Source: Amphirosellinia nigrospora (taxonomy: Eukaryota; Ascomycota; Sordariomycetes; Xylariales; Xylariaceae). Taken from it: a stretch of 64,000 nucleotides of DNA. Made by a program: the position numbers and the translations under genes. The notes under the pieces are model-generated. The model saw only the letters and a program-made list of their open reading frames with translations, searched no databases and had not been told where the DNA came from. Below, one piece after another: positions 11,524 to 24,464 of this stretch. Numbering within the stretch: position 1 is the stretch's first letter; each line of letters begins with the position of its first letter. Location: positions 4,332,001 through 4,396,000 of the forward strand of contig SCHM01000001.1 of NCBI GenBank assembly GCA_004123355.1, given 5' to 3'.

Positions 11524-14500
11524 ATCAGCTTTGTCCGCCGAGCCATTTCTCCATGTCTACTGCACCAGACCTACACACGACGCAATTCAAGAAGAATCCA
11601 CGGATTTGCCCTGTACCTTATACCCCGATCTAATTATTTGCTAACGCAACACCATCGCCACCCCACCGTATCCATCCTGGACCTAACTATGCAATAGAAA
11701 AAGCCGATCATTCCTGGTTTTTGTGTAGTTACGGGTTCTAGGGCTTCTACGAAATCAGGTGGAAAGGAAGTCTCATCTCACCGACTGAGCAGAATGTCTG
11801 CAATCCATCCTTGTACTATATTTGTTGACGATACGAACATAAGTGACGTTTTTTAGAGAGGGGCCTCGGTAGCATCGATGGACTGGCATTGTCCATCATC
11901 ATGAATTGATTCTTGCTATAATGACCCACACCATTGCTCAGTCTTATAGCAGGGCTTATGTGGATAAGCGCATATTGTGCAGTGACACGTCTAAAGGTAA
12001 GTAACTATGGATATTTACTGCTAACAGATACTGACTCTACACATTCCGGGCCGGTATATGGGAACAATAGAATGTGTCACATTACAAAATGTATGACGTG
12101 AGGCCCATTTTGCTCTCTAGCCAACCCCTCTACTGGGAGCTTCCCAATAAAACATCGTCAAGTCTGTTATAGTATTAAGATAGCTAAGATAGTCATGCTA
12201 GGGAGTTTAGTACCGATCTAGCAAAAAACGAGGAAATTTTGAATATGAGATAGGTGACATAAAGTGCTCCTCATAACAATGTGCCGTCGGTCCTTTCAAG
12301 CTAAAATGGCGATATACTCAAGTCTATAGTCCAATCGGCTCCTTTCTCTCCAGTAGTAAAAGGAGCAGGTACTCTAGTGGCAAGCCAAAATACCCCCATA
12401 TCGAACTCGATAGCCTCGAGCGGATCTGTTAAAGTGAGAACGCGATGCTACACTGAATTGTCGTAATTATAAAATTGATAAACGCTATCAATCTTCTCTA
12501 TAGACTCATTACTACTCACCCAATTTATCTAGTCCGTGGAAATAATATTGACTAAAGCTGAGTATATCTTTGTTCTATTTATGTAGGTTCCTGAGCTGTG
12601 ATGATGAGGCCTGAGCCGATGCGGTAAATCATCTGCTGTAAACTTAAGACATCTGGAGACCATGTCTTGCCTTGTCACTCTTATTCTACTACATGACATG
12701 GCTTGCTAGCAACTAGTAGTATCCTAAACTTTTTCAAAAGTATATTGCTAATACTTCGGCGGGCAGCGAATCCAAGGTAATTCGTAGAATTTGTCTTTTC
12801 ATAGCTCTCCAAACCTTCGCGGCCTACGTTCGCCATATGACTTACCACCTTGTCGCGTTTTACTGATCCTTTATTCTGTAACGAGTCTGCAGGGCTCCGA
12901 ACCGACGAGTTAGTTGAAACCTCCCTTTTCCTGCTCCCTACTGGACCCGTCAAGTCTTTCACCGTGTTTATTTCTTCACGAATCGTGTATGCATAGCTGC
13001 ATATTTAGCTACTACATTTAGGCATGTCGATTAGAGTCATGCATGGTGTAGTGAGAAACACTCTGTTTCTTTGTCTCAGTTGCTATTGCGTTATGTCTTT
13101 ATCTTTGTTAGCTGTTTGAACTTGTCAAGTATGATTCTTTTATCCTGGGCGACAGCAAAGCTACAGTGGCTTACGCTTTGGCCGGTTCATGCTGCTGGTG
13201 ATTATTCTTAGATGGCTGGTGATCTCTTCCCTTGATCTTATCTGCAAATCCTGTACTCCGATAGTTTGGTTCTATCAACGTCATGCGGGGTAACCCCGCG
13301 TAACAGTTAGTTAGGGTCTTCGACGAGTGGTTTCAATAGGGATTACTGGAACACCCGACGGGTCTGTGGCGCCAATTAACATACCCAACCCATCGGTGCG
13401 GCATACTATCTTTCGTTACGTAGTAGGTACTTAGTTTTGAGTGGGTTTTACCTCGTATCTGTTTGAAGGCTAATGCCACGATTGGCTAATCTTTCACCTA
13501 TTGAATGCAGCCATTGAGAACACGGCGGTCGACAGCGAGAGCAGCGATGCGAAAATACTCATATACGAGAGAGTTCACATTAGGTCTACTCTGTGACACT
13601 CGCCTTGTCGCTCAGATTCACTCTATCCATATCAGCTTGAACCATCAACGCATGGGCTTGATTCTTCCAAGATTTCTATTTCAGGGTGTTTGATTAAGTG
13701 GTTAGTGAATAGGCATTCATTGTAAAACTATAACAGCCAGGTATTCGGATCCATGTTAATGATCTTAAGGTGGCTGTGTTGTCACTCCATCAACCTATTC
13801 CACAATAACATCAAAGGCTAGCATTCACTTGTTCATATGTGTTGCTGTAGAAAGGTACTTGTTCATCTTCCTCGTGTACAGCACACAGTAATGGCAAAGG
13901 CATAATAATTGATTCTTAATTTGTCTTCATTTAGATAGTGAGTGTTCATCAATGATTTGAATGCACATGGTTTAAGTTGGTACAGATAGGTACATGATAG
14001 GGTCACGTGACCCTACAGGACTGCATGACCCGATAAGATTCTACTTGTTCGAAGCATCAACCATTCACAATCTCAACCTTTTCAAAGTCAGAAATTGTAA
14101 AGCTATTGCCAGGGCTGAATAGAGCCTTCTGTGGTTGAAGCTTTCACGATGAATAGAAAGGAGCAGAACACTCTCTTAGGTAAGCACAGCAAGACCAATC
14201 CCCCGTCGTAACTTGATAGGTAGGCCCTATCCTATCCAAGCCAGTTGCCTCAAGTGAGAGAAGGAGATTGCAAGGCGACAAGACTTGAAGGTAGGGACCA
14301 GTCAACTCTACTACGATGCTATTGGTTTTGGTTTTGGTGAAATATGCTCTCATCGTCGGGGGCGATGGAAGAACCCCCGGGGAGTGGCATAGTGTGCTGG
14401 GCAACGAAACTTGGCCGCCCATGGAGCTATAAATCGCCTCGTGACTTCGATTGCCGTAAAGCATTTGTTTACAACACATCCCATCTCCACTACCAACCAG

Positions 14501-14544
14501 ACGAGCGATAAACGACCACTAGGTTTCAAACCCATACGCTCATA
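11524..14544. other. Long intergenic stretch
   Basis: Three kilobases without a supported gene. Small open frames at 12681-12962 (-) and 13505-13693 (+) lack homology I recognise. The last 500 bases before 14545 are probably the promoter of the small acidic gene; a CACGTGACC site lies at about 14004. No repeats at ends and no transposon motif seen. Confidence 0.5.
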
Positions 14545-14930
14545 ATGGCTGCCCAGCGAAGCGATGACGATGTCGTTTCCAACGAGAGTGAAGAGAATCA
14601 TCTCGTCGCCGGGATCGACGACATGGTCTAGAACGCCCTTGACGCACCCCCGGTGGACCAGAAACCCAGGAAATCAGCAGTGATAGCTCCAATGAACTTG
14701 TCATTCCTTCCAACGATGATCAAAGTGGCCATGGGAGCGGTAGCTCCGATGAACCTGTCATTACTTCCGACGACGATCCAATTGGCCATGGGGATTCAAG
14801 TGACAGAAAAGGCATCGATGATTCTCAGCAACCTTTTGATACCGACAATGGCACTGTGACTGAAACTACTGCCCTTGGTTTAATTTGTTTGTCAACCCCG
14901 TATTTGCAAGCAAGAATGAGTAGGACTTAG
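14545..14930 (+). CDS. Small acidic repeat-containing protein, unknown
   Basis: I do not recognise the family. The start at 14545 gives an acidic N-terminus (MAAQRSDDDVVSNESEENH). After an in-frame TAG at 14629 and a frame change near 14660, the 14700-14930 frame encodes two imperfect copies of a Ser/Asp-rich unit, SSNELVIPSNDDQSGHG and SSDEPVITSDDDPIGHG. The DNA copies are about 57 bp apart and share AGCTCC.ATGAAC, GTCATT and GGCCATGG blocks. The protein ends near 14928. If the TAG was a CAG and one base is missing near 14661, the product is about 128 residues, highly acidic and probably disordered. It could also be a decayed gene. Confidence 0.45.
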
Positions 14931-15111
14931 TGAATGCCCTTCTTGAGCTGAGCTCCGAACCATTGTTCATTGACATGGGCCAGCCACAAGAATGAGCGCA
15001 AAGATAAACCCTTAACGCTCCCTTTCCTCCTTGCCTTTGCATCACATGATCTTGGAGGGCCTATATCGCAACCAACTCAACACGCTTTCTATTAAGACAC
15101 GTTTTGCGAAG

Positions 15112-15826
15112 ATGCCTCCTGCTAATATGCCTAATCTTCTAGACCGGCAACAAAAGATTACGGCCGCGATCCTCACGAGATTCCGCAACATGATGGATGC
15201 CGCCGGCGCGCCACTCCCAGCACCCCCAGCAATTCCGCAGGCGTCCCTGAACATGATGACTATGGACAATGAAGTCTCTGCCCTTGTATGTCATAATTCC
15301 ATAATTCTTGACTGACCATCCATCTCACCAAGGCCTTTACGTTTCCACCATGTTAGCTCGTCTTTACTATCACATTGGCTTTTCTTTATTCACCTCATCA
15401 CAGCTCACCTATTTTCCCCATCGCCTAACATATAATTTGCATTCTATATTCTTCTTCTATTACTGACAGCCATGTTTTGCTTCCACAACATCGAAATGAT
15501 CGAGCGACTAACGCGCCTACCTGTCACAGATCAAAGAGGTCGAGAACCTGCTCGCTCTAAACCGTGAGATCAAGCAACTCTGGATAACCGGCCCGTTGCG
15601 CAAGCCAGGCGACGCCGACGAGAAGAACCTGGAGAAGGTGATTGACGAAAGAGCCGCCGGGGTCTCTAAGCTCTACAACACTCTCGTCGAGCTGCAAAAC
15701 GAGAAGGCCAAGAAGAGTGCAGCCCAGCAGCAGCCCCCAAGCGCTCCCGAGGGATCGCCCGTTGACGTTAAGAAGGAAACGGGCGAGGCCCCTACGAAGC
15801 AAGAGCATCAGGGTGATTCGACTTAG
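15112..15826 (+). CDS. MED22: Mediator complex subunit 22 (Med22/Srb6)
   Basis: Head-module subunit of Mediator, linking activators to RNA polymerase II in the nucleus. Two exons, 15112-15285 and 15530-15826, joined in phase 0 by a 244-bp intron (gtatgt donor, ctaac branch near 15507, cacag acceptor), give about 156 residues. The N-terminus has the helix LLDRQQKITAAILTRFRNMM, followed by a Pro/Ala linker. The second exon opens with the family hallmark (IKEVENLLALNREIKQLWI then GPL). The C-terminus is charged and Gln/Pro-rich. The ATG at 15112 is chosen because upstream codons in the same frame are not family-like; an ATG at 15127 would also work. The intron is long for this genome and could hide a tiny exon. 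Confidence 0.78.
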
Positions 15827-16279
15827 GAAGGTAGAGTTAAGATGGGTACGGCGATGAAATTCGTCTAGATGGAAAATGGCCCGGCCGAAGTGTTTACAGG
15901 ATTTGGAATCGAGAAAGCTAGATACTGGAGCACCGATGTTTTACACGATCGCAGGAGTTGATCGACATATATTTTTCTGAAGAAATTCACTGCGCCGGCG
16001 ATTGTTATGATGTAACGCACGTCCACGGGAAACCCTGTAGCGTCGGGCCTGAGGGCTTTGCGCGCATGTTACACAATGAAGGCGCATATAAGCGTTCGAG
16101 GAACACACCTCAGGTTCTATACCTACATACTGTCTACGCCTGAGGCGAAGCCCTCTATGTAGCTGTGCTATGCATGTAATACATTTATGCCCATTGATAG
16201 GGTATACCGAAGCTCTACGCGGCGTCTGTCTGGTATCTGGCGACATGACTACAACAAGCCTGTCTTCTACAAGGTCTCT
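15827..16279. other. Convergent intergenic between MED22 and PUS1
   Basis: Shared 3' region of two convergent genes. Short open frames here are not supported as genes. Confidence 0.5.
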
Positions 16280-18385
16280 CTAGCCTTCTTCTTTGGTCAC
16301 CACGTCTTCCCCCTCATCGCCAAGCTCAGCCTCGAGTTCTTGTGGTATAGGCTCTCGTGGACCTGCTCTCTGCTGCGCGGCCTCTAGGCCGCCGGCTGTG
16401 ACCCAGAGGAAGTAATCGCTCTTGAACGTGTCAATTTGGTTGAAAAATGAATGAAATCTATCACTCTCGTTAGACGATCTGCTTAACTAGGGCCCATTAG
16501 ATAAAAGAACTAGGGAAATTTGAGCTTACGATTCTCCTTCTCCTCGAGTTCGAATATACGGCGGTAGATATGCTCTTCTTTGAAGGCCAGTATCTCCTTG
16601 TTGTGATTAGAGAAGTTCAGCTCTTCCAGGTTAAGATTCTCAACGGCACGTTTGTTATAGGTGTCAAATACAGGACGCTCCAGAAGCAACCCCAGGCTGG
16701 GTGCTTTGGGAATGCTAATGCGAGCAGACGAGTAGCTCTCCTCAAAGCGCGACATTGGCGTTGCGCACCTCGTAACTAGAACGGCCATGCCAACCATCTT
16801 TCGGATTTGATGCATCATAAAAGACTGCCCATGAACTTTCAGTGAGAGCCACTGGGTGTCGTTAATCTGGATAGGCTCGCGATTCACAACAAACGACTTG
16901 ATCGATCTCTTGGACGCAGGGTCCCCGTGCGACTTTTGTATTGTGTAGTTGTGATAATTTTTTGTGCCGACGTAGTTATCCAAGGCCTGCTGAAGTTGCT
17001 CTAGGCGGTCTGGTGTCACTCGGTACCGTCGTTTAGCTGCAATATATGCAGCTTTGACTTCTTTCAGAGCCTTTTCAACCGGATTCAGTTCCTTCGGCTT
17101 CCGCTCCCCGTTCTGAAGTTCTTCTGCGCCCTCTACTGAAGTCAACTCAGCTGCCACCTTTGTATCATCTGCGTCTCCCGCCGTGGTCGTCTCCGCGGCG
17201 GTAGGCGGTGTACCTTTAATAGGAATGTCTGCTGTTTTAATTGTGTCTTCTTCAGCGGCGACCTCGTCGGTAACTTCGTCGTTATCTTCCTCGCTGGTTT
17301 TAGAGGCGTCCGCTGTAGAAGCAGCGCCGTCCTGCGCGTCCCTATCAGGTGTATGTATACGCCGTTTCACCGCCTCCCGAACACTGGGTTCTAGCCCATC
17401 TAGAATCGGCTGAATGTAATCCTTGTCGACTTGCTCCCAATAGTCCTTAACACCTCCCATGCGCTTTGCATAGTCTTCCTCGAGACCCTTTTCTTTAATT
17501 GATTGTGAGACCTTTCTTGCAAGAAAGCTCTCGGGATGAGGCGGCAATAAGCAATAACTCGGCATAAGATACTCGTACCATCTCGAATCGCAAGATACGT
17601 AGCAGCTAAAGGCGTTATTGGTACGTTGGATGCCCCATACTCGGATTTGCGGAGGTAGGTTTTCGTTGATCTTCTGAACAATATCTGGGTCTTCGATGAT
17701 CAACTTAAGCGAAACCATATTGCCGGCGGCATGGACGCCCTTGTCTGTCCTTGCGCATCGTACGAAGCTCGACTTCTTCGGGTCATCAGCGTTGGCCTTT
17801 GATATGGCGTTAGCAGCGACAAAGGCGCCAAAGAGGTCGCCCTCGATCGTCTTCAGACTATGGTTAATCTGAAGTCCGTGATAACCAGTGCCGGCATAGC
17901 CTATCAGGACAGCAACCTTGCGCTTCGGACGACGCTCCTCGGCTGCAATCTCGGCTTCGGGAAACTGAATGCTCATGTAGCTAGGCTCCGACTTGGCGCC
18001 GCCCCCTTCGGTTTTATCGAATTTTCTACGCTTGCGATCTCGCCAGTCTTCCTGGGGGCCATTCTCGGCGCCTCTGGTGTCACAATCTGGTTAGCAGTGT
18101 TGGCTTTGGTTTCTCAAATAAGAGTGATATGGTTGAGGTCCTAACTTTTGTCCTTGAGGTTGAATTCTCGATTGCGCTTGCCACCTCTTCCGCGACCTGC
18201 CCTGTTCGCACCAGACGGCCTTCCACCCTGTCGCTGACCGTGACCATTGCGATTGGCCGCGTCGTTACCGTTCGAATCCCTGGGCGTTGCGGTGAATTGG
18301 GTGGAAGTTGGCTCGGTAGAAGGTGTCGTGGTAGTCGGGCATCGTCGCGACCTTGGCGGTCGATCGCATTAGTTTCTGCTGCCAT
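16280..18385 (-). CDS. PUS1: tRNA pseudouridine synthase Pus1
   Basis: TruA-family enzyme that converts uridine to pseudouridine at several positions in nuclear tRNAs and snRNA. The main exon (18071-16530) gives 488 continuous codons from an internal Met, with KVAVLIGYAGTGYHGLQIN and the catalytic block RCARTDKGVHAAGN, whose Asp is the nucleophile. A long acidic insert separates this from the C-terminal half (MMHQIRKMVG), as in other fungal Pus1. The N-terminal exon starts at 18385 and ends in a basic Arg/Gly tail (GRGRGGKRNREFNLKDK) before an intron at 18072-18145. The last exon follows a 72-bp intron (16458-16529) and reads FFNQIDTFKSDYFLWVTAGG, then an acidic tail; stop at 16280. Two breaks: one in the unconserved N-terminus, one at the A run 16443-16447. 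Confidence 0.92.
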
Positions 18386-19364
18386 GTTGATGTGTGCGGG
18401 TAGAGACTCGTTCGCATCGTCAACTTGAAAAAGTGTTCTGGATTGATGCAGAAGCTTGGACTGCTTTCCACTGTAATAGCAAGCTTATCGATTGTTATCA
18501 CCCCACCTCCCCACCTCCCCACCTTAATTGGTGCAGATGATTACTAAAGTACCTATGTATGTAAAGTCTGCCGGGTAGGCATCAATCTCCATAGGGTTCT
18601 TCAGCACAGTACACCCTTGCTCTAGATTTCACCTACAAGTTAAATCTGCATGTCAGAGCAAAAGCGATACGGCAGATTAGAACGGTTGGTCAGCTATGTG
18701 TCACATGGCAAACACAGCTGGTTGTAGAGACTGGTATATGAATGTTCGCTGACCATATTGGAAAGCTTATGAGTAGGCCATGCCGCATCCCGACCACGCC
18801 GGACTAACTATAATTAGTGCGTGCTGTTGACTAAAGTTATTATATTCTATGAATCCTCAAGGCATTGAGTCACTGATTTATGAATAAAGCCATAACAGTA
18901 TGTAGGTCCTATAGGCAGGCCACGGCCGTTGCCTTGCTGAGGCTGTTGAGCTGTCCAGCTCCGCCACCACAGAATTGGGGAGTCGAAAGTCAAGTGACTC
19001 ACCAACCAGGGGGATCAGCCAATCAACTTACACGCTGAACGCCGAGTATGCCTTCGGTTCATCCGCACCCATCATTAGCTGTACTCGGCTCTCGGAAATG
19101 TCAATCAAAACCGCCAACGCATTGTTCTAGGCAGTAGATATTCCTATATGTACATCAAATTAATCAAATTATAAGAATACATAATTGCCCCCTCGTTTCT
19201 GGAACCCCTCCTTGCTTTTTTTGTTCGCCGATACACTCATCTACGACCTCGATTTCGTGTTTGCCTGAGGCACCTCCTACGCTTGTCTTGACGAGACGTA
19301 ATATTCAGACCTTAGGCTATATAATCACTTCACACTGATCCTCACATAACACGGATTTTACATC
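18386..19364. other. Divergent promoter region
   Basis: Lies between the divergent PUS1 (-) and the gene at 19365 (+). Three tandem CCCCACCT units sit at 18501-18524, within the probable PUS1 leader. No gene seen. Confidence 0.55.
18501..18524. repeat. Tandem CCCCACCT x3
   Basis: Three perfect copies of an 8-bp unit about 120 bp upstream of the PUS1 start; on the PUS1 strand it reads AGGTGGGG. May be a promoter element or simple repeat. Confidence 0.7.
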
Positions 19365-20385
19365 ATGCACTCATTGTCATCCCCTATAAAGACACCAGGG
19401 CACTTCCGGGCCGGGTTAAGCCCAGTGGTAGGTCGCCGTAAATACCGCCAAAACCCTAGAGCTGGGCGGCCACAAATTGCATACCACGCTCTAAAAGGAA
19501 ATGTTAGTCATCCGAGCCGATTGTCTTCTTGGCTATTTGTAAATTTGAAGTACGATCATTGACAAATGCCTTTGCTTTACAGCATACGGTTCGCGTAGGA
19601 TGGGATCGTGATGAGGGGGAGGAAGGCCGTCGTCTAGCCTTTGATCCTACCGTAACATTACCCGGCGAGCGACGCGTAACTCCGCGTTTAAAGCGGCAAG
19701 AGGCCTTTCGTGCCCCTGAACCTTGGGATATCTCAGATACGGACGTTGTCGTCAACGACGCCGAGCTGTATCGGCTAGGCATACTCTACGATGGCGATGG
19801 TAATGAGCACGTACACGGGTCTGGCTTCTGCTTAGACAACATCACACACAATGAACCCGTATACTCGATTCGTGGAGCCAAACGGGCCAAGAAACCCATC
19901 GCCGCCGATTGCCCCAGAAGCAAGAGCACTTGCAACTCTCGGTCGAGTTACTCTCCACCTATCTCGGCGACGACGCAGCTATCGCGCAATTTTTTACCCC
20001 GGTGGGCGATGAGGAGCCCGCTCAACTGCACCATGGCCACTTTGGTGATATCGATCAACAACAAGACGGCCTGAGACTAAGAAACATCTCGGCTGAGCCC
20101 CTTTCTATTATATACGAACTTGCTGAGAGTTCGACACACTCGCTTTTGCCGACGCCTGCAGAGGCTGACTTTCCTGACTTGATTTCTGACAACGAGGAGG
20201 AGGGATATGAAGAGGCCAAGCAAGACATACCTTGTAATGGTGATTGGGCGTTTGTTTTGGATCCTGATAACGGCGCTGGCCGATTGAATCGGGATACTGA
20301 TGCTGACGCGATTACTGATGATCATGAGGAGACGACGGACTCTACCAGTGGCGCTTGGATTTTTCTTGCTAGGGACGACTCGTAG
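19365..20385 (+). CDS. Conserved-looking fungal protein of unknown function
   Basis: I cannot name this family. Exon 1 (19365-19502) encodes a basic N-terminus (GRRKYRQNPRAGRPQIAYHA); an 80-bp intron (gttagt...ttacag) leads in phase 0 to exon 2 at 19583. Exon 2 reads HTVRVGWDRDEGEEGRR, then an acidic/aromatic block (EPWDISDTDVVVNDAELYRL), and ends in a very acidic C-terminus rich in Glu/Asp with WAFVLDPDNG and WIFLARDDS; stop at 20383. A frame change near 19892-19897 fits one missing base in the AAACCC runs. About 315 residues, no signal peptide or membrane segment, no recognisable catalytic motif. Clean splicing and frame continuity support a real gene. A nuclear or regulatory role is possible from the charge pattern, but that is a guess. 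Confidence 0.6.
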
Positions 20386-21241
20386 CAAGTCCGCATATGA
20401 GATGATATTCTTATCTTTTACCCCGAAAGCCCCGGATCTCGACTTTGAAGTGAAGGTGCCATATTGCCTGGCGACTTCAACGGACTGGTCCTCTTATGCC
20501 TAGCACCAAGCGCCGCTGGACGGGAACGGAGAAACGTGATGTGAACTGTAAAGGAGACTTGTATGATGGGATTAGCAGGGACTTAGCGGGCTGTGTGCTC
20601 GTAGTTCTCTGAAGGACTTCTTGAGCTCGCCCCTTATAACTGCATGTATACATTGAATGATGGTGTTGGAACAGAGTCGGAGTATGGTAAAGTGTCCCCG
20701 CGGACGTCGTCTTTTTATCATCAGCAGCATCGGAGTAGCATCAGCATCAGCATTCTCATTAGCATCTTCGGCGCATTTGGGTAATCAGCCGATGAAGATG
20801 TCTTCGTTTTCAGTTATTTGACAATTTATGAATTTCTCTATCCTTCGATCAAAAGGTCATATACGGTAAATAAAGTTTGCCGCTGATGATCGTCTTCCTC
20901 GACAAATTGACAGTGAAGATTATCTACTTCTACTTATCTTAATTTAAGGCATCCATGATCTAACCTTCTTGTAGGGGGGACAAAAGTTGTATGAGTCCGG
21001 ATAGGCTCGGGTAAGAGTCCTAGCCCTATGGCTTCATTTCATAATTTCCTCACACGTGCCGCCGTCCCCGAGGAAAAGTAATCGTTTTTGTGCTCCTTTC
21101 TGAGACGTTATCCTATGATAGTAAATATACGTCACCGCTGCAATTATCTAGGCTAGTGATATTATCTATCACATCGCGGGACCTTATCTCAGCGAAGCCC
21201 TTGACGACATTTAAACTTGTACTCGCCTTAATAGTGACTAT
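20386..21241. other. Convergent intergenic
   Basis: 3' flanks of two convergent genes. Contains a short ATC/AGC trinucleotide-rich stretch at 20717-20775. No gene seen. Confidence 0.55.
20717..20775. repeat. Imperfect ATCAGC-type trinucleotide repeat
   Basis: Irregular run of ATC, AGC and CATCAGC units in non-coding sequence. Confidence 0.55.
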
Positions 21242-22900
21242 TCAGAAGTTCGTAATATCGACGTTGTGTGCCAGGGCCTCTAGCGATGGCCAAGTGGTTT
21301 TGATCTTCTCTTTTATATCGGCCTTTGGAATACTCACTCCCGCCATGATTTGCTCATAGGTGTTATGGATTACCTTGCCGAACGGAGTATCGGGCCAAAC
21401 ATCAAAGGCGTATATTCATGGAGATAGAATAGAAACCCAAAGTAAACGACCCTTGGCTCAACGCCACCCTGAGCAAGTTCTTGGAAGAGGTCTTGGTGCG
21501 CGGGGCCGCATAGGACATTGATCACGGTTGACACAACCCATGCGTTAATCAGGCGCTCTGGCGAAAACTCTTCCGGATAAAGCGCGGGAGAATTTCAAAA
21601 TGCAACTTGACACCTATTCTGAAAGTCTGATAGATTGATCCGGACTCAAGATATAGTGTGAAAAGGCGGCGGCAAAGCGATGGTACGGGCTGGCGTTTCA
21701 GGACCACAATTTCGAGCCGATACACATCGGATCGCTTCCTTGACCTCATCAAGGGTGGTTTGCGTATCTCAAGTACGGCATAAGCCTCGGCCTGTATGGC
21801 GGCTACTCGTCTCTGAGCTTGACATCGCCGCCAGGCAACAGAAATTTTGGTAGCTTTGATTCATGCCGGCTTAACAATTGTCTGCCAGTTTGTGAAATTC
21901 ACTTCCAAGTCTTCTGGTCGCCTCAGAAACTGATCTGCTTCTAGGCCGACGCCTTTCTTACACTTGGTGCATTGACAACTGAAGAAGTAGTTCTGCTTCA
22001 GATCCGCCTGTCTTACACTGAAGGGATCCGTGGACTTCTACGTATTTGATCAAAATCTCCTCCCCGGCTTTCATAGACCTAAGGGCTCGAATCTCATGCC
22101 TGGGCTGATTGAAAACCAATGACGCATTGGGGTCACAAGAATGATTCGCACTACAAATCAGCGGGTCAAATCCAATGCCAAGGGCGACATGATCGAGCGG
22201 AGATGATAAAACCAAGGCGTTGCTCATAATCTAACCCAGTCAGCGAATGTGTATCCCTTTCGCTCGGTATAACACGCACATTAGACACTAATCCTGTCGA
22301 GATAGACTGGGGGTCTAACCCGTTGATATTTGGCCTCCCGCAATAATGCCAAGCGGCGTGCCCTAGGAGTTGGAAGTCTTCGAATTTCTTCTTGTCTTGT
22401 GCGCCGATTTCGTTCAAGCCGTTTGGATCCCCAGCAGGCCAGACATTCAAAATATCGTGCACATGCACAATTTCGGCCTTGGAATCTGCTTTCAGGCGGC
22501 CTAGGATCTTGATGACCCCACGAACGCTAGGAGGCAGATCTGGTCTATCCTTTGCACCTATGATCTTGCATTCATACTTGTGCTCGCGTTTCCAGGCCCT
22601 GGACTGGCAAGCCTTGGAACAATACCCAACCCGTTGGCATCCGGTACAGCTTTTGATTTCCGTGGAGCCATTTGGGAGGCCCATCGCTGCTGCGCTAGCC
22701 TTTTCCATAGGATTCGCCGCTTCACGATGACAACACCAAGCACAGGTATCGAGCATCCGGTCAATCTCGAGCTCGGTCACAAGCGGTCTGTCCACCGCGA
22801 CGATCGTATCGCCTGGCGAGAAGGCCTTTCGAGCAAACAATCCCCTCCCAGCATTTGGGATCTGGGACTGCTTCACTTCGACACCTTCATTTGTTGCCAT
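21242..22900 (-). CDS. MYND-SET domain protein (SMYD-like)
   Basis: Likely protein-lysine methyltransferase of the fungal SMYD group. The first exon (22900-22280) begins with the split-SET start NAGRGLFARKAFSPGDTI, then a MYND zinc finger (SCTGCQRVGYCSKACQSRAW). A 49-bp intron (22231-22279) leads to the SET core, with CSANHSCDPNASLVF and GEEILIKY, then the cysteine-rich post-SET (NYFFSCQCTKCKKG) in another frame. The C-terminal helical part is readable in pieces to a stop at 21242, including RLFTLYLESGSIYQTFRIG and YFGFLFYLHEY. At least five frame changes and one in-frame TGA (after VKPA) lie between 22030 and 21400, while the first 620 bases are clean. The TGA could be a TGG changed by G to A. 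So this is either a recent pseudogene or a locally poor assembly. Confidence 0.8.
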
Positions 22901-24464
22901 CTTGGCATTTGCTGGATCCTTGACAACAAGAGATGATGGTTTGGATCCTACTCAACGCCCAAATTTGCCGTCGCGTCGCGCTAGCTAAATAATAAGGCGG
23001 GGACTGGAAACCTCAAAAGTGGTGCCTTCGTGTAATTGATTGCCAATTGGGCTACGTTCCATTAAGCGAGCGCCATGCAATACTACATACTTCCTATATA
23101 GATATCTAGCACAACATTGAATCGCGAGTCTATTTAGTTACGATATACTTAATTAATACCTACGTAAGTTCTTGCCTAATTATCGCACTAATTAATGACA
23201 AACAGACTCAGATTTGTTCGAGTCTCCAGCTAGAAAGGGAACGTCTATGCAGCTAGACAAGCCCATAGGAACGACCACATCTATATGTGCCGGTATATCA
23301 TGAGGTCACGATGAGGGGCTCACAAGCACCCGAGCAGGCCCAAGAATCTATCGATCAATACGCTCCCGAATTCCTGGACAAACCCTGTCCGGACAGAGCG
23401 TCCATGTCGGGACTGTCGCTACGGAATGTCGTGTCGTACAACTGATAGACCGATTGGCTCACTAGCACCGTGGATGAGTCTTTAAGTCAGTATCTATTGG
23501 TGTGATATGCCTAGCGGTGATAGTGAATATGGCTTCCGCTACCTTCTATTCCCATTCTAGCAGTCCTCCCGTCCTGGTCGCAAGCTTTCCCCGCAAAGCA
23601 TTCAAAATACCTACCGGCGAATCTGGGCGAAGACCTGGGGTAAGCGCATGCGGGGAAGCCAAATCTCATGGAGTTAGAATGTTAACTTGGTTAGCTTCTT
23701 GGCGACAGGAGGTGAGAACGGACACGCCGAGCTAGCGTAATGTAGATAGCTTCTCAGCTTTTCTCCTCACGTGGAGACACACTTAGCTACTGTGCGCCGT
23801 GGTCTAGACAACATCTTCATAGCTAAGACTAGGTACATTTACACACCACCTTCCTTTCCCCCCTTTTTAATCAACACAACTTGGGAGGTTGGCGCAAGAC
23901 ACTCTCAGGCGTCGACTCTCTAGACATCGTTCTTCTACTTTTATTCGGAATAACACCCAAGTTTAGAGGACCGAACACATTATCGTAATGAGAACACACC
24001 GAAACCATAATTAGGCCATAATCATGCGTAATAGGTTAGGGTAACTGACCCCATTGACAATATAAAAACTTTCCCCTACCCCCATCTATTACCCGGAGAA
24101 GCAACCTGGTGATCGCCAGAACTTGACAAGGGCTTGCCAAGAGGAGCGGGGAAATAATCCTGACCACCCTCAAGCATCTATCTTGCCGTTGTTGATTGGC
24201 CAGATAATACTACATATATACTAAGAACGCCCCGGTTTGTAGAATTGACCAAGGTAAGAGAGGTAGGTAGTGACAATTGCCTAGTCTTAGTAGCAGTGGT
24301 GAGATTATAGAGAGGTGACGCTGCTGTTGAACGTTTCTCGCCCTCAACTTCTTTCCAAGTGCGTCCTCTCCTCACTACGCTTTCAAGCTCCGTGTCGCCT
24401 CAAGATTGAATCTTCTTAAGCGAAGTTCTCCCACTGGTCGTCCGCGACTGCGACAACCGTCATC
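22901..24464. other. Divergent intergenic
   Basis: Promoter side of both the SET gene (-) and the MFS gene (+). AT-rich patches near 23090-23200 and CT-rich leader-like sequence near 23850-24070. No gene seen. Confidence 0.5.

Noticed and set aside
18270-18280. GTTCGAATCCC resembling a tRNA B box
   Set aside because: Lies inside the PUS1 N-terminal exon; no A box at a suitable distance and no acceptor stem could be folded.
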